Source: Sphingomonas sp. 7/4-4
GTDB taxonomy: Bacteria > Pseudomonadota > Alphaproteobacteria > Sphingomonadales > Sphingomonadaceae
DNA: 64,000 nt
Assembly (NCBI RefSeq): GCF_027941955.1
Contig: NZ_CP115960.1
Span: forward strand, 1,364,001 to 1,428,000
Reading direction: 5' to 3'
Shown: piece after piece, positions 48,119-59,593 of the stretch
Numbering within the stretch: the stretch's first letter is position 1
How the letters are laid out: each line of letters begins with the position of its first letter
Made by a program: the position numbers and the translations under genes
Notes under the pieces: model-generated
The model's input: only the letters and a program-made list of their open reading frames with translations
What the model was told of the DNA's origin: nothing
The model's database searches: none

Positions 48119-50149
48119 ATGGCACGCACCGCAAACACGTCGCTTTTCACGGCAGAATTGATGCTCCCCGCGCTGGCCGACGCCTTCCGCAAGCTCGACC
48201 CGCGACAGCTGATCCGCAATCCCGTGCTGTTCGTCACTGCCTGCGTCGCGGCACTGCTGACGCTCCTGCTCGTGCTCGGCCACGACACACTTGGGTTCAG
48301 CTTCAAGGGCCAGCTCGTCCTCTGGCTGTGGCTGACGGTGCTGTTCGGCACCTTTGCCGAGGCGATTGCCGAAGGCCGCGGCAAGGCGCAGGCCGCGTCG
48401 CTGCGCGCGACCAAGGCCGAGCTCACTGCCAAACGGCTCAACGGCAACCGCATCCAGCAGGTCGCGGCAAGCGAGCTCCGCGCGGGTGATGTGGTGCTCG
48501 TGGAGACAGGCGATCTGATCCCCGCCGACGGCGAAGTCGTCGAAGGCGTCGCCTCGGTCAACGAAGCCGCCATCACCGGCGAGAGCGCGCCGGTGATCCG
48601 CGAGGCAGGCGGCGATCGGTCCGCCGTGACTGCCGGTACGCGCGTCATTTCCGATCAGATCAAGGTCCGCGTCACGGTCAATCCGGGTCAGGGCTTCCTC
48701 GACCGGATGATTGCGCTGGTCGAAGGCGCCGAACGGCAGAAGACCCCCAACGAGATCGCGCTCACGATCCTGCTGGTCGGGCTTACGATCATCTTCCTCG
48801 TCGCAGTGGGCACGATTCCCGCCTTCGCCAGCTACGCCGGCGGGGCGATCCCCGTCGCGATTCTCGCGGCCCTGTTGATCACCTTGATCCCCACCACCAT
48901 CGCCGCGTTGCTGTCGGCGATCGGCATTGCGGGGATGGACCGGCTGGTGCGCTTCAACGTGCTCGCCAAATCGGGCCGCGCGGTCGAGGCGGCAGGTGAT
49001 ATCGACGTGCTGCTGCTCGACAAGACCGGCACGATCACCGTCGGCGACCGCCAGGCGAGCGAGTTCCGGGCGGTCAACGGCGTCCCAATCTCCGAACTGG
49101 CCGAAGCGGCACTGCTCGCGAGCCTCGCCGACGAGACGCCCGAGGGACGATCGATCGTAACGCTCGCGCGCGACCGGTTCGACGTGAAGCACCAGGCCCT
49201 GCCGCACGAAGCGGAGGTCATCCCCTTCACTGCCCAGACCCGCATCTCGGGCGTGAAGATCGGCAGCGCGCTGATCCAGAAGGGGGCAGTCGATTCGGTG
49301 CTCAGGGCCAATCCCGGCATCGGCGAGACACCCGCCGCCGCCGAATTGCGCCGCGCCACCGACGAGATCGCGCGCGCCGGCATGACGCCGCTTGCAGTGG
49401 CCAAGGACGGGCGCATCCTCGGCGCGGTCGCGCTCAAGGACGTGATCAAGTCGGGTATTCGCGAGCGTTTCGGCGAGCTTCGCCGGATGGGCATCCGCAC
49501 GGTGATGATCACCGGCGACAACCCACTGACCGCCGCAGCGATCGCCGCCGAGGCCGGCGTCGACGATTTCCTCGCGCAGGCGACGCCCGAGGACAAGCTC
49601 GAGCTCATCCGCAAGGAACAGGCCGGCGGCCGGCTGGTGGCGATGTGCGGAGACGGCACCAACGACGCCCCTGCCCTCGCGCAGGCCGATGTCGGTGTCG
49701 CGATGAACACGGGGACGCAGGCGGCGCGCGAAGCCGGGAACATGGTCGATCTCGACAGCGATCCGACCAAGCTCATCGAAGTCGTCGGGCTCGGCAAGCA
49801 ATTGCTGATGACGCGCGGCAGCCTCACCACCTTCTCGGTCGCCAACGACATCGCGAAGTATTTCGCGATCATCCCCGCGATGTTCATGACGCTCTATCCG
49901 GGGCTTGCGGTGCTCAACGTCATGGGGCTGGCGACGCCGCAATCGGCGATCCTGTCGGCAATCATCTTCAATGCGCTGATCATCCCCGCGCTCGTCCCGC
50001 TCGCGCTCAGGGGCGTCAAATACCGCCCGATCGGCGCCGGCCCGCTGCTCCGGCGCAACCTGCTGGTCTACGGGCTCGGCGGCGTCATCGTTCCCTTTAT
50101 CGGCATCAAGGCGATCGACCTCGCGGTCAACGCCATCGGCCTCGCCTGA
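48119..50149 (+). CDS. kdpB: Potassium-transporting P-type ATPase subunit KdpB
   Basis: 676 residues. P-type ATPase motifs are present: [15 protein letters not shown] (actuator), [15 protein letters not shown] (phosphorylated Asp near residue 302), and [20 protein letters not shown] with [20 protein letters not shown]. The start [10 protein letters not shown] at 48119 follows kdpA by 14 bases; the open frame further upstream overlaps kdpA and has no homology. Hydrolyses ATP to drive K+ uptake. Confidence 0.97.
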   Translation: MARTANTSLFTAELMLPALADAFRKLDPRQLIRNPVLFVTACVAALLTLLLVLGHDTLGFSFKGQLVLWLWLTVLFGTFAEAIAEGRGKAQAASLRATKAELTAKRLNGNRIQQVAASELRAGDVVLVETGDLIPADGEVVEGVASVNEAAITGESAPVIREAGGDRSAVTAGTRVISDQIKVRVTVNPGQGFLDRMIALVEGAERQKTPNEIALTILLVGLTIIFLVAVGTIPAFASYAGGAIPVAILAALLITLIPTTIAALLSAIGIAGMDRLVRFNVLAKSGRAVEAAGDIDVLLLDKTGTITVGDRQASEFRAVNGVPISELAEAALLASLADETPEGRSIVTLARDRFDVKHQALPHEAEVIPFTAQTRISGVKIGSALIQKGAVDSVLRANPGIGETPAAAELRRATDEIARAGMTPLAVAKDGRILGAVALKDVIKSGIRERFGELRRMGIRTVMITGDNPLTAAAIAAEAGVDDFLAQATPEDKLELIRKEQAGGRLVAMCGDGTNDAPALAQADVGVAMNTGTQAAREAGNMVDLDSDPTKLIEVVGLGKQLLMTRGSLTTFSVANDIAKYFAIIPAMFMTLYPGLAVLNVMGLATPQSAILSAIIFNALIIPALVPLALRGVKYRPIGAGPLLRRNLLVYGLGGVIVPFIGIKAIDLAVNAIGLA

Positions 50150-50161
50150 GGAGCTGCAATC

Positions 50162-50752
50162 ATGGGCAAAGACATAGTTTCCGCGCTGCGTCCGGCCTTC
50201 GTGCTCACATTGCTGTTCGCGCTGCTGCTCGGCATCGCCTATCCGCTCGCACTGACGGGCGTCGGCCAGTTGCTGTTCCCGTGGCAGGCCAATGGCAGCC
50301 TGATCCGCGATGCCAAGGGCGAGGTCGTCGGATCGGGCCTGCTCGCCCAGGGCTTCAGCGGTGCGCGCTATTTCCATCCGCGTCCGTCGGCGGCCGGCAA
50401 GGGCTATGACGCGCTGGCCTCGGCGGGCTCGAATCTCGGCCCTGCCAGCCAGGCGCTCGCCGATCGCGTCAAGGCCGATGTCGCCGCGGTCTCCCCTGCA
50501 CCAGGACAGTCGGTCCCCGCCGATCTGGTGACTGCCTCCGCCTCGGGGCTCGACCCCCATATCAGCCCCGAGGCGGCCTTTTTCCAGATACCACGCGTGG
50601 CGAAGGCCCGCGGCTGGCCCGAGGCGCGGCTCCGGGCGATCGTCGGCCATGCCACCGAGCATCCGCTGCTCGGTTTCCTGGGCGAGGAACGCGTCAACGT
50701 CCTCCTGCTCAATCGACAGCTCGATGCGGAGAGCGCACAATCGGCGCCGTGA
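50162..50752 (+). CDS. kdpC: Potassium-transporting ATPase subunit KdpC
   Basis: 196 residues. One N-terminal membrane helix (ALRPAFVLTLLFALLLGIAY), then the periplasmic domain with GSGLLAQGFSGARYFHPRPS, SAAGKGYDALASAGSNLGP, ASGLDPHISPEAAFFQIPRV and LLGFLGEERVNVLLLNRQLD. All are KdpC hallmarks. The stop overlaps the kdpD GTG (GTGA). Confidence 0.97.
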   Translation: MGKDIVSALRPAFVLTLLFALLLGIAYPLALTGVGQLLFPWQANGSLIRDAKGEVVGSGLLAQGFSGARYFHPRPSAAGKGYDALASAGSNLGPASQALADRVKADVAAVSPAPGQSVPADLVTASASGLDPHISPEAAFFQIPRVAKARGWPEARLRAIVGHATEHPLLGFLGEERVNVLLLNRQLDAESAQSAP

Positions 50753-53409
50753 ATCAGCCCGACCGTCCCGATCCCGAGGCCTTTCTGCGCGCGGCCGCGC
50801 AGGAGGGCCGCGGCCGTTTGAAGGTATTCCTCGGCGCCGCGCCGGGAGTCGGCAAGACCTATGAGATGCTGCTCCGCGGCGCCGAGCGGATCCGCGCCGG
50901 CACCGACGTCGTCATCGGCGTCGTCGAGACCCATGGCCGTGCCGAGACCGAGGCGCTGACGCGCGGCTATGAAATGGTTCCGCGGAAGGACATCGCGCAT
51001 CAGGGCCATGTGCTGCGCGAAATGCACATCGACGCGATCCTCACGCGTCATCCGCAGCTGGTGCTGGTCGACGAGCTAGCCCACACCAACGCGCCGGGCA
51101 GCCGCCATCCCAAACGCTATCAGGATGTCGAGGAGCTGCTTGCCGCCGGCATCGACGTGTTCTCCACGATCAACATCCAGCACATCGAAAGCCTGAACGA
51201 CGTCGTCGCGTCGTTCACCCATGTCCGCGTGCGCGAGACCGTTCCCGATCGCATCCTCGAACTCGCCGAGATCGAAGTGGTCGATCTGCCGCCCGACGAG
51301 CTGATCGAGCGGCTGCGCGCCGGCAAGGTCTATGTTCCCGAGGAGGCGACGCGCGCGCTGGCGCATTTCTTCTCCAAATCGAACCTCTCGGCGCTGCGCG
51401 AGCTCGCGTTGAGACGCGCGGCGCAGGCCGTCGACGTGCAGATGCTCGATTATCTCAAGAGCCATGCGCTGGCCGGCAATTGGGCGGTCGGCGAACGGCT
51501 GGTGGTGGCGGTGAACGAACTGCCGAGTTCGGAGGAGCTGGTGCGCGCTGCGAAGCGCAGTGCCGATGCCCTGCGCGCGCCATGGACCGCGCTGCATGTC
51601 GAGACGCCGCGCGAGCAGCATTTCGGGGAGGACGAGCGCCGCCGCCTCGCCGCCGCGCTCAATCTCGCCAGCCAGCTCGGTGCGGCGGTGGTCTCGGTGC
51701 CGGCGCATTCGGCCGTCGAAGGGATCAAGGCCTATGTCGCGGAAAGCCGCGCAACCCAGCTGATCGTCGGCAAGTCGATGCGCTCGCGGTGGTTCGAGCT
51801 GCGGCACGGCTCGGTGGTCGATCGCCTCGTTCGCGAAACGCCGGGGCTCGCGGTCCATGTCCTGCCGACTGCGGCGGCGATGCCGGCGCCTGCGCAAAAA
51901 CCGAAGCGCGCCCTCGGTGCGCCGTCGAGCTACGGCTGGACCGCACTGATGGTCGCCGCAGTTACCGGCGGCGGTTCGACGCTGTCTCATGTCCTCAATC
52001 TCGCCAATGTCGCCTTGCTCTATCTGCTGCCGGTGATGGTGGCGGCGAGCCTGTTCGGGCGCTGGCCGGCGCTGTTCGCCGGCGCATTGTCGTCGCTCGC
52101 CTATAATTTCTTCTTCCTGCCGCCGACCGGCACGCTGACGGTCCAGAACCCCGAGAATGTCATCACCATCATCGTCCTGCTCGGCGTCGCGGTGGTGACC
52201 AGCCACTTGTCGGCGCGGGTGCGGGCCCAGGCCGATCTGGCTGCCGGGAGCGCGCGGCAGAACGCCGCGCTCGCCGGGTTCCTGCGCCAGCTCGGCGACG
52301 CGTCGAACGAGGAAGAGCTGATGCAGGCGGTCTGCGCCGAGATCGCGCGATTGCTCGACGTGCGCACGACGATGCTCACCATGTCGCCGGACGGTCCGCA
52401 GCTGCGCGCCGCCTATCCGCCCGAGGACCGGTTCGAGACGATGGAGCGCGCCGCCGCGCAGTGGACGCTCGAGCGCGGCATGCCGGCAGGGCGCGGCTCG
52501 GATACGCTGACGGCCTCGGACTGGCTGTTCTACCCGCTCAAGACCAGCGAGCGGACGATCGCAGCGATCGGACTCGCCCGCGACGACGCCCGCGACACCG
52601 TCCGATCGGACCAGATTCCGCTGCTGATGAGCCTGCTCGATCAGGCCACACTCGCGCTCGAGCGGATGCGGCTGGGCGAGGAAATGCGCGGGGTCGCCGA
52701 ACTGCGCGAGCGCGATCGGCTGCGTGCCGCTTTGCTCTCGTCGGTAAGCCATGATCTGCGCACGCCGCTCACGTCGATCCAGGCGGCGGTGCGCGAGCTG
52801 AAGCATGCGCCCGCGCCGGGCCTGATCGAGACGATCGAAGCCGAGTCGCAGCGCCTCAACCGCTTCGTCGCCAATCTGCTGGACATGGCGCGAGTCGAAG
52901 CCGGTGCGATCAAGCTCAGGGTCGAGCCGATCGACCTTACCGACGCCGTCGCCAGCGCGGTCCACGACACCCGCACGACGCTCGAAGGACACGCCATCAC
53001 CCTCGACGTGTCGCCGAACCTGCCGCTCGTGCGAGTCGATCCGCAGCTCTTCCACCATTGCCTGATCAATCTGCTCGACAATGCCGGGCGCTATGCCGAC
53101 CCGGGCACGGCCATAACCGTCGCGGCCAGCCGCATTGCCGGCTCGCTCGCTTTGTCGATCCTCGACGAAGGTCCGGGCCTTCCGCCGGGGCGCGAACGCG
53201 AAGTGTTCGAGACTTTCCGCCGCCTCGAAGGCTCCGATCGCTCGAAGACGGGAACCGGCCTCGGCCTCGCGATCGTCAAGGGCTTTGCCGAGGCGATGGG
53301 GCTGCAGGTCGAAGCTTCCAACCGCGGCCAACCAAAGGGCGCGATATTCACCTTGCGCGTTCCCGAAGAACTGCTGATCCACGACCTGGAGGAACCCGAG
53401 CCCGCATGA
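50749..53409 (+). CDS. kdpD: Sensor histidine kinase KdpD
   Basis: 886 residues from a GTG. N-terminal KdpD domain with Walker A (KVFLGAAPGVGKTYEML) and the VLVDELAHTNAPGSRHPKR segment, a USP-like domain, four clustered membrane helices near 395-490 (DUF4118), a GAF-like domain, the H-box SSVSHDLRTPLTSIQ (His near residue 667), and ATPase motifs INLLDNAGRYA and TGTGLGLAIVKGFAEA. It senses K+/turgor limitation and phosphorylates KdpE. Confidence 0.97.
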   Translation: MNQPDRPDPEAFLRAAAQEGRGRLKVFLGAAPGVGKTYEMLLRGAERIRAGTDVVIGVVETHGRAETEALTRGYEMVPRKDIAHQGHVLREMHIDAILTRHPQLVLVDELAHTNAPGSRHPKRYQDVEELLAAGIDVFSTINIQHIESLNDVVASFTHVRVRETVPDRILELAEIEVVDLPPDELIERLRAGKVYVPEEATRALAHFFSKSNLSALRELALRRAAQAVDVQMLDYLKSHALAGNWAVGERLVVAVNELPSSEELVRAAKRSADALRAPWTALHVETPREQHFGEDERRRLAAALNLASQLGAAVVSVPAHSAVEGIKAYVAESRATQLIVGKSMRSRWFELRHGSVVDRLVRETPGLAVHVLPTAAAMPAPAQKPKRALGAPSSYGWTALMVAAVTGGGSTLSHVLNLANVALLYLLPVMVAASLFGRWPALFAGALSSLAYNFFFLPPTGTLTVQNPENVITIIVLLGVAVVTSHLSARVRAQADLAAGSARQNAALAGFLRQLGDASNEEELMQAVCAEIARLLDVRTTMLTMSPDGPQLRAAYPPEDRFETMERAAAQWTLERGMPAGRGSDTLTASDWLFYPLKTSERTIAAIGLARDDARDTVRSDQIPLLMSLLDQATLALERMRLGEEMRGVAELRERDRLRAALLSSVSHDLRTPLTSIQAAVRELKHAPAPGLIETIEAESQRLNRFVANLLDMARVEAGAIKLRVEPIDLTDAVASAVHDTRTTLEGHAITLDVSPNLPLVRVDPQLFHHCLINLLDNAGRYADPGTAITVAASRIAGSLALSILDEGPGLPPGREREVFETFRRLEGSDRSKTGTGLGLAIVKGFAEAMGLQVEASNRGQPKGAIFTLRVPEELLIHDLEEPEPA

Positions 53410-54101
53410 GCAACGCGTCCACCATCCTGATCGTAGACGACGAACCCCAGATCCGGCGGCTGCTGAGCGGAACGCTCGAGCGCGCGGGATACCGGATTGC
53501 CGCGGCCGCGTCGGGGCGTCAGGCGCTCGAAATGCTGGGCGACACCCAGCCCGATGTGGTGCTGCTCGATCTCGGCCTCCCCGATCGCGACGGCATCGAG
53601 CTGATCCCCGCAATCCGCAAGCACTCCAGGGCAGTCATTCTTATCATATCGGCGCGCGACGCCACCGAGGAGAAAGTCACCGCGCTCGATCTCGGCGCAG
53701 TCGATTATGTGACCAAGCCGTTCGACACCGAGGAACTGCTCGCCCGGGTTCGGGCCGCGCTGCGCGGACGGATCGGTGCCGATGGCGGACGCACCAGCCT
53801 CACCGCCGGCGGCGTGACTTTCGATCTGCTCGATCGCCGGGTGACCCGCGGCACAGAGGAGATCCATTTGACCCCAAAGGAATTCGCGGTGGTCGCCGAA
53901 CTGGCACGCTTTCCCGGTCGCGTGATCACCCACCAGCAGTTGCTGACTGCGGTGTGGGCGCAGGATTACGAGCGCCACATCGAATATCTGCGCGTGGTGA
54001 TCCGCAACATCCGCCAGAAGCTCGAAACCGATCCCGCGCGACCCGAGATCATCGTCAACGAACTCGGCGTCGGCTACCGCCTGATGGGCGCCGAGAGCTA
54101 A
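53406..54101 (+). CDS. kdpE: Response regulator KdpE
   Basis: 231 residues. Receiver domain with [14 protein letters not shown], phospho-acceptor Asp in [15 protein letters not shown], and [15 protein letters not shown] (Lys). The OmpR-type winged helix has [20 protein letters not shown] and [15 protein letters not shown], ending [11 protein letters not shown]. The ATG overlaps the kdpD stop. It activates the kdp promoter. It ends against the convergent kup gene with a 4-base overlap. Confidence 0.97.
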   Translation: MSNASTILIVDDEPQIRRLLSGTLERAGYRIAAAASGRQALEMLGDTQPDVVLLDLGLPDRDGIELIPAIRKHSRAVILIISARDATEEKVTALDLGAVDYVTKPFDTEELLARVRAALRGRIGADGGRTSLTAGGVTFDLLDRRVTRGTEEIHLTPKEFAVVAELARFPGRVITHQQLLTAVWAQDYERHIEYLRVVIRNIRQKLETDPARPEIIVNELGVGYRLMGAES

Positions 54102-55996
54102 ATCTCGAGCTGGCTGCCGAGCTCGACCACCCGGTTGGTCGGTAGCTTGAAGAATTCCATCGCGCTTTCGGCGTTGCGCACCATCCAGGCGAACAGTTTC
54201 TCGCGCCAAAGCGCCATCCCCGGCCGGCTCGATGCGATCAGTGTCTGTCGTGCGAGGAAATAGCTCGTGTCCATCGGCTTGAACGGCCCGCCACAGCCTT
54301 CGAGCGAGGCGAGCGTCGCGGGAATATCGACATCTTCCATGAAGCCGTGGCGGATGATCACGCGATAGAAGCCCTCGCCCAACTCCTCGACCGTGCTGCG
54401 CGCCACGGTGACGATATGGGGAACCTGCTCGGTCACGACGGTGAGAACCAGCACGCGTTCGTGCAGCACGCGATTATGCTTCACATTATGGAGCAATGCG
54501 GGCGGAATATCGTCCGGGCGCGAGGCGAGGAAAACCGCGGTTCCCGATACGCGCTCGAGCGAATGTGCGGCAGACTGGATGAACAATTCGATCGGGACCG
54601 CACCCTCGTGCAATCGTTCGAGCACGAGCCGACGGCCGGTCCGCCACGTCGTGAGCACCGTGAACGCCACCGTCGCGACGAGCAACGGGAACCAGCCGCC
54701 GTCCGGGATCTTCGTGATGTTCGACGCGAAATAGAGGCCGTCCACCAACAGGAACACGCCGATCACCATCGCCGCCAACGGGCGCGGCCATTTCCACACC
54801 GCGAAGACCAGGACGGCCAGCATGCCGGTGGTGATCAGCATGGTCCCGGTGACGGCGATGCCATATGCCGCGGCGAGATCGCCCGAGCTGCCGAAACTCA
54901 CCGCCAGCAGGACGACCAGCGCCAGCAGGGCCCAGTTGACCAGCGGCACATAGATCTGCCCCGCCGCCTTCTCGCTGGTATGCGTGATCCTGAGCCGGGG
55001 CAGGAAGCCGAGCTGGACCGCCTGATGGGTGACCGAGAAGGCCGCGGAGATGACCGCCTGGCTGGCGATGATCGTCGCCGCGGTGGCGAGGATCACGAGC
55101 GGCAGCCGAAACGCCTCCGGCGCCATCAGATAGAAGGGGTTCGCCACTGCCGCGGGATCGCGCAGCAGCAGCGCCGACTGGCCGAGATAGTTGAGCATCA
55201 GGCATGGAAATGCCGCGTAGAGCCACGAGATCATGATCGCGCGGCGGCCGAAATGGCCCATATCGGCATAGAGCGCCTCCGCTCCCGTAACCGCGAGCAC
55301 CACCGAACCCAGTGCGAGGAAAGCGAGCTTGGGATCGATCAGGAAGAAATCGACTGCATAGACGGGATTGAGCGCCCAGAGAATCTCCGGGGCCGCCGCG
55401 ATGCCCATGATTCCGAGCATTGCGAGCACGGCGAAATAGACGAGGATCACCGGTCCGAACAGCTTGCCGACGGCCGCGGTGCCCCGCGACTGGATCGCGA
55501 ACAGTCCGACCAGGATCACGATCGTGATCGGCAGGACGAGCGGAGCCATTCCGTCGTGCACCACGGTCAGCCCTTCGACGGCGGAGAGAACCGAGATCGC
55601 CGGCGTGATGATCGCGTCGCCATAGAACAGCGCGGTCGCGAGCACGCCCAGCGTCACGATTACCGGCGTCAAACGGTTTTCGCCGAGCTTGCGCATGATG
55701 AGCGCGAGCAGTGCCAGGCTCCCGCCCTCTCCCTTGTTGTCGGCGCGCAGGATGACGAAGACATATTTGATCGTGACGACGAGCATCATCGTCCAGAAGA
55801 TCAGCGACAACACGCCGAAGATATGTGCCCGATCGACCGCCAGCGGGTGCGGGCCGATAAAACTCTCCTTGAGCGCGTAGAGCGGCGACGTGCCGATATC
55901 GCCGAACACCACGCCGATCGCCCCGAGCGTCAGAGTCGACAGCCGTTCCTGCGGATGATGCGGCTGCCCCGCATCCTGATGGGTCGAGGCGTTCAC
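54098..55996 (-). CDS. kup: Low-affinity potassium transporter Kup
   Basis: 632 residues with about 12 membrane helices. Kup signatures are [56 protein letters not shown] and [17 protein letters not shown]. The cytoplasmic tail has [14 protein letters not shown] and [15 protein letters not shown]. The GTG at 55996 is chosen because GGAAGGA precedes it and the family start follows; the upstream frame has no homology. It is convergent with kdpE and gives constitutive K+ uptake beside the inducible Kdp pump. Confidence 0.96.
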   Translation of the reverse strand: MNASTHQDAGQPHHPQERLSTLTLGAIGVVFGDIGTSPLYALKESFIGPHPLAVDRAHIFGVLSLIFWTMMLVVTIKYVFVILRADNKGEGGSLALLALIMRKLGENRLTPVIVTLGVLATALFYGDAIITPAISVLSAVEGLTVVHDGMAPLVLPITIVILVGLFAIQSRGTAAVGKLFGPVILVYFAVLAMLGIMGIAAAPEILWALNPVYAVDFFLIDPKLAFLALGSVVLAVTGAEALYADMGHFGRRAIMISWLYAAFPCLMLNYLGQSALLLRDPAAVANPFYLMAPEAFRLPLVILATAATIIASQAVISAAFSVTHQAVQLGFLPRLRITHTSEKAAGQIYVPLVNWALLALVVLLAVSFGSSGDLAAAYGIAVTGTMLITTGMLAVLVFAVWKWPRPLAAMVIGVFLLVDGLYFASNITKIPDGGWFPLLVATVAFTVLTTWRTGRRLVLERLHEGAVPIELFIQSAAHSLERVSGTAVFLASRPDDIPPALLHNVKHNRVLHERVLVLTVVTEQVPHIVTVARSTVEELGEGFYRVIIRHGFMEDVDIPATLASLEGCGGPFKPMDTSYFLARQTLIASSRPGMALWREKLFAWMVRNAESAMEFFKLPTNRVVELGSQLEI

Positions 55997-56229
55997 TTGA
56001 GGTCCTTCCGGAACCCGCATCGGGCTATCCGGCAAGTGCCTTACCACACATATACTTTCGAGCGGGATTGGCGCCGTGACGCATTTGTTTTCCATATGCG
56101 CGGCCGGTTCGGGGCCGAATACGGACGCATTCCCTATGCGAATCCAATGCGCCGGCGCCCTTTCCCGTCTCGCTTGCCTATGCGCGCGCCGATAACTCCC
56201 AAGGCTCAAGGGATTGTTCGAGACGCTCC

Positions 56230-56487
56230 ATGCCCCGGTACGAACGAAAGCCAATCGGATTGTCCTTGCGGCTCGGCGGGCTCGCGCTGCTCGTGCTCGC
56301 CTCTCTTGCGGCGCGCATGTTGCGTACGCGGGCGACAGCGGGAGCGATCGACTATGACGCGACTGCCTGGCTGCTCGCCGCGATCACCTTCCTGTGCAGC
56401 AGCACCGGCGCGGCGTTCCTGTTCACTGGCCCGCATTTGTTCGCCCCGGTGAGGATCGCCAAGCGCTGGCGCCGCCGCGGCGATTGA
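56230..56487 (+). CDS. Small two-helix membrane protein
   Basis: 85 residues: two hydrophobic helices ([39 protein letters not shown]) with basic ends ([15 protein letters not shown]). Function unknown. It lies upstream of kup on the opposite strand. Sphingomonads carry many such small proteins. Confidence 0.6.
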   Translation: MPRYERKPIGLSLRLGGLALLVLASLAARMLRTRATAGAIDYDATAWLLAAITFLCSSTGAAFLFTGPHLFAPVRIAKRWRRRGD

Positions 56488-56511
56488 GCGGAACGGACCT
56501 TTAGGCCCGCC

Positions 56512-56751
56512 CTATTTTCCGTCCTTGCGATTCCCCCGCCAGAACAAGAGTCCGGCGACGATCGCGGCCGATCCGATGCCTACCGCGGCACCGATGCCGA
56601 GCTGGCGTGCGCTGCGCGCGCGGCGTGCCTTCGCCGCGGCGATCTCGCGCACTGCCGCCACGGTTTCGTTGTCGTGGCTGTGATCGTGCGGAGGCTCCTC
56701 GATCGGATAGGGAGACTGGTTCTCGGCGGGTACCGGCGGCTTGGTGGTCAT
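56512..56751 (-). CDS. Small membrane-anchored protein
   Basis: 79 residues. The N-terminus is polar and His/Pro-rich (EEPPHDHSHDN), followed by a basic helix (AAAKARRARSARQLG) and a C-terminal membrane helix (IGAAVGIGSAAIVAGLLFWR) ending GNRKDGK. The HDHSHD cluster might bind metal; this is only a composition hint. Start at 56751. Confidence 0.6.
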   Translation of the reverse strand: MTTKPPVPAENQSPYPIEEPPHDHSHDNETVAAVREIAAAKARRARSARQLGIGAAVGIGSAAIVAGLLFWRGNRKDGK

Positions 56752-56848
56752 GGTCTTCCTTCTGATGCGCCATGCGTCAACGAATCCGCTAATGCGGCGG
56801 TTGCATGCCCGGTTGCAAGCCACCTGAAGCCAGCCCAAAACCCGCAGC

Positions 56849-58008
56849 ATGAACCCGCTCTACGCGCAGATGAGCACGACGATCTTCGAGGCGATGTCGG
56901 CACGCGCCCGCGAAACCGGCGCGATCAACCTCGGCCAGGGCTTTGCCGACGGACGCGGGCCCGAGGAAGTGCTCGAAGCCGCCGCCCGCGCATTGCTCGA
57001 AAAATCCAACCAATATCCGCCGATGCCCGGCCTGCCCGAGCTGCGCCAGGCGGTCGCCGATCATTATGGCCGCCATCAGGGTCTCGATCTCACGCCTGAG
57101 GAAGTCATCGTCACTTCGGGCGCGACCGAAGCGCTGGCGGCATCCCTGTTCGCGCTGATCGAGCCAGGCGACGAAGTCATTCTCTTCCAGCCGCTCTACG
57201 ACGCCTATGTCCCGCTGGTCCGGCAGGCGGGCGGCGTGCCCCGCTTCGTCCGGCTCGAACCACCCCACTGGCGGATCGACGCGGCGGCGCTGGAGGCGGT
57301 GGTCACGCCGCGCACCCGGATTCTCGTTCTCAACAACCCGCTCAATCCCGCTGCGACGATGTGCAGCGCCGCCGATCTCGCGATGATCGCCGATTTCTGC
57401 GTCGCCCATGATCTGATCGCTGTCTGCGACGAAGTCTGGGAGCATGTCACGTTCGACGGCGCGCGGCACCTCCTTTGATCGGCTTTTCCGGCATGCGCGA
57501 GCGCACCGTCAAGATCGGCAGCGCCGGCAAGATCTTCGCGCTCACCGGCTTCAAGGTCGGCTGGACATGCGCCGCGCCGCCGCTCGCGCGCGTCATCGCC
57601 CGGGCACACCAGTTCCTCACCTTCACTACGCCGCCCAATCTGCAATGGGCCGTCGCAGAGGGGCTGGCGACGCAGGACGCATGGGTTCAGGGCGCGCGAA
57701 ATCGCTTCCAGCACGGCCGCGACCGGCTCACCGCCGGGCTGGCAGGCGCGGGCCTGACCGTCCTGCCGAGCGCCGCAACCTATTTCCTTTCGGTCGATCT
57801 GGCCGCGTCGGGCGTCGCGCTCGACGACGTCAGGTTTTGCAATCGGCTGATCGACGCGGCCGGCGTGGTCGCGATCCCGATCTCCGCTCTCTATGCCGAA
57901 GACCCGGTGACCAGCATCGTGCGCTTCTGCTTCGTCAAGGACGACGCCACGCTCGATGCGGCGATCGAACGGATTATCGCCGCAAAAGCTCGCCTGATCG
58001 GCGCATAA
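56849..58008 (+). CDS. PLP-dependent class I/II aminotransferase, frame interrupted
   Basis: About 387 residues. Visible family features are INLGQGFADGRGPEEVLEAA, NQYPPMPGLPELRQAVADHY, EEVIVTSGATEALAASLFAL, VLNNPLNPAATMCSAADLAM and AVCDEVWEHV (PLP Asp). After the break come KIGSAGKIFALTGFKVGW (PLP Lys) and IPISALYAEDP. A C is missing near 57469-57473, producing a false stop at 57476. It resembles methionine/kynurenine-type aminotransferases (YbdL-like). Substrate not fixed. Flanking genes give no pathway. Confidence 0.85.
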
Positions 58009-58084
58009 GCTCGCTTCGTCGCCGCAGCAGCAACTCCTTGCAACCCGTAGCCGTTCGCTGGCCGGGGAAACAAGGAATTACCAA

Positions 58085-58754
58085 ATGCGAACTATGGCAA
58101 TCATCATGCGCGGCGTCGGAATTTCGGCGCTGCTGATCGCGACGCCGTCGCTGGCCCAGAGCCGGATCGACCGCGCGCGCACCGCCGTCGCCGAAGCGAC
58201 CGCCAAGGTCGAGGCCGCCGAGAAGGCAGGCGCCACCACGCACGCCGCCGAGACCATGGCGCGCGCCCAGGAATCGCTGCGCGTGGCGCGCGACCAGCTC
58301 GCCCGCGACCACCGCGATCTCGACGATCAACGAGGCGCGCCGCGCTTCGGGGCTGGCCGACCAGGCGCTCGAGGAGGCCGAGCGCGACAAGACCCAGCAG
58401 GCCGCGGCCGATCGCGACGCGCGGCTGAACGCCGAAGCGCAGGTCGCCGCCGAAGCCAGCCAGCGCGCCGCCGCGCAGGATGCGGCCGCAGTCGCGCAGA
58501 GCGACGCCGCTGCCGCACAGGCACGCGCGCAACAGGCGCAACAGGCCGCCGCGAGCGCGGCTGCCGACGCCGCGGCAGTCCGCGCCGCCGCCGCGCAACC
58601 GACCACCACCGTGACGACCGTCGAGCGCTCGACCGCCCCGGCACGGAGCTATTCGAGCGCGCGCAAGAAGACCACGGTCCGCAAGACCACCCGCAGGGCC
58701 GCGCCCGCCGCGACCACGACGACCACCACCACGGTCGAAACCAAGAACAACTGA
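58085..58754 (+). CDS. DUF4398-like exported coiled-coil protein, frame interrupted
   Basis: About 222 residues. Signal peptide (GVGISALLIATPSLAQSR), then an Ala/Glu/Arg-rich helical region (AVAEATAKVEAAEKAGATTH; AAETMARAQESLRVARDQLA) typical of DUF4398. After the break it continues TINEARRASGLADQALEEAE and a long Ala/Gln coiled coil, ending in a Lys/Arg/Thr-rich tail. An extra C at 58312-58313 explains the break. Probably periplasmic and possibly envelope-associated. Confidence 0.7.
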
Positions 58755-58764
58755 TCGTCACGCC

Positions 58765-58793
58765 CGCCCGGTGATCCGATCGATCGCCGGGCG
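58765..58793. terminator. Hairpin between convergent genes
   Basis: CGCCCGG (58765-58771) pairs with CCGGGCG (58787-58793) around a 15-base loop that is itself partly self-complementary. It lies between two genes that converge, without a T-run. Likely a bidirectional transcription end or a Rho-assisted one. Confidence 0.4.
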
Positions 58794-58807
58794 AGTGCCC
58801 CGCCGGG

Positions 58808-59593
58808 CTAGCGCAAACCGCGCTGGCCAGGTCGCGTCTCACCAAGTGGTGCCTCGGTCGCCGGCCCCGTCACCCACGACGCAGGCCGCCGCCGCGCCGC
58901 ATCCGCCGGCGGATCCCCGCCCAGCGTCAGCACGTCATAGGCCGCACCGCCCAGATTGCTGGTATCCGCCATCAGCAGCGGCGCCGTATAGCTCGTCGCC
59001 GGCGTGGTCAGCCCGCGCGTATCGGCAGTCAGCACCGGCTCCAGCGGCAGATACAGCGGCGCATCCATCACGTCGTCGACCACCAGAACCGTCCCGCCCT
59101 TCGCCGTCAGATCGTACAGCTCCCGCGCGAACCCCTTGGGCAGCCGGATGCAGCCATGCGATGCGGGATAGCCCGGAAGCTGCCCGGCATGGAGCGCGAT
59201 CCCGCCCCAGGTGAGCCGTTGCATATAAGGCATCGGCGCATTGCTGTAGAGATTGGAGCGGTGGAACGCCTTCTTCTCGAGAATGGTGAACTCGCCCAGC
59301 GGCGTCTCATAGCCCGGCGCGCCGGTGGAGACCGTGCTGACTCCGACCAGCCGATCGCCGCGATAGACCAGCGCCTGCTGCTGCTGGATCGCGATGACGA
59401 TGCGAACGGAGCTTGCCGCGGTGCTCGCCTTGATCAGTTCGGGCGTCTCGAACCACACCGATTGCCCGGCCCTGAGCTTCGGGATCGCCGGCTGGGTCAT
59501 TTCCTCGCGCACCTGCGCGGCGACGGGCGCCGCTGGGACAAGCGCCCATGCCGCCAGGAACAATGCGCCGCGTACGCCAGACATCATCGTCAA
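58808..59593 (-). CDS. L,D-transpeptidase (YkuD family)
   Basis: 261 residues. Signal peptide (GALFLAAWALVPAAPVAAQV), then the YkuD fold: IVIAIQQQQALVYRGDRLVG, TGAPGYETPLGEFTILEKKA, and the catalytic PASHGCIRLPKGFARELYDL (His, Cys, Arg). Such enzymes make 3-3 peptidoglycan crosslinks or attach lipoproteins. The C-terminal region (about 60 residues) is Pro/Ala-rich and disordered. It is divergent from a second transpeptidase-fold gene. Confidence 0.92.
   Translation of the reverse strand: MTMMSGVRGALFLAAWALVPAAPVAAQVREEMTQPAIPKLRAGQSVWFETPELIKASTAASSVRIVIAIQQQQALVYRGDRLVGVSTVSTGAPGYETPLGEFTILEKKAFHRSNLYSNAPMPYMQRLTWGGIALHAGQLPGYPASHGCIRLPKGFARELYDLTAKGGTVLVVDDVMDAPLYLPLEPVLTADTRGLTTPATSYTAPLLMADTSNLGGAAYDVLTLGGDPPADAARRRPASWVTGPATEAPLGETRPGQRGLR

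Noticed and set aside
46146..56175. Shared 15-mer TTTCCCGTCTCGCTT before kdp (46146) and near kup (56161)
   Set aside because: A few identical 15-mers between two places are expected by chance in 64 kb. The copies lie in different orientation relative to kup and kdp, and flanks do not align. No further copy was seen.
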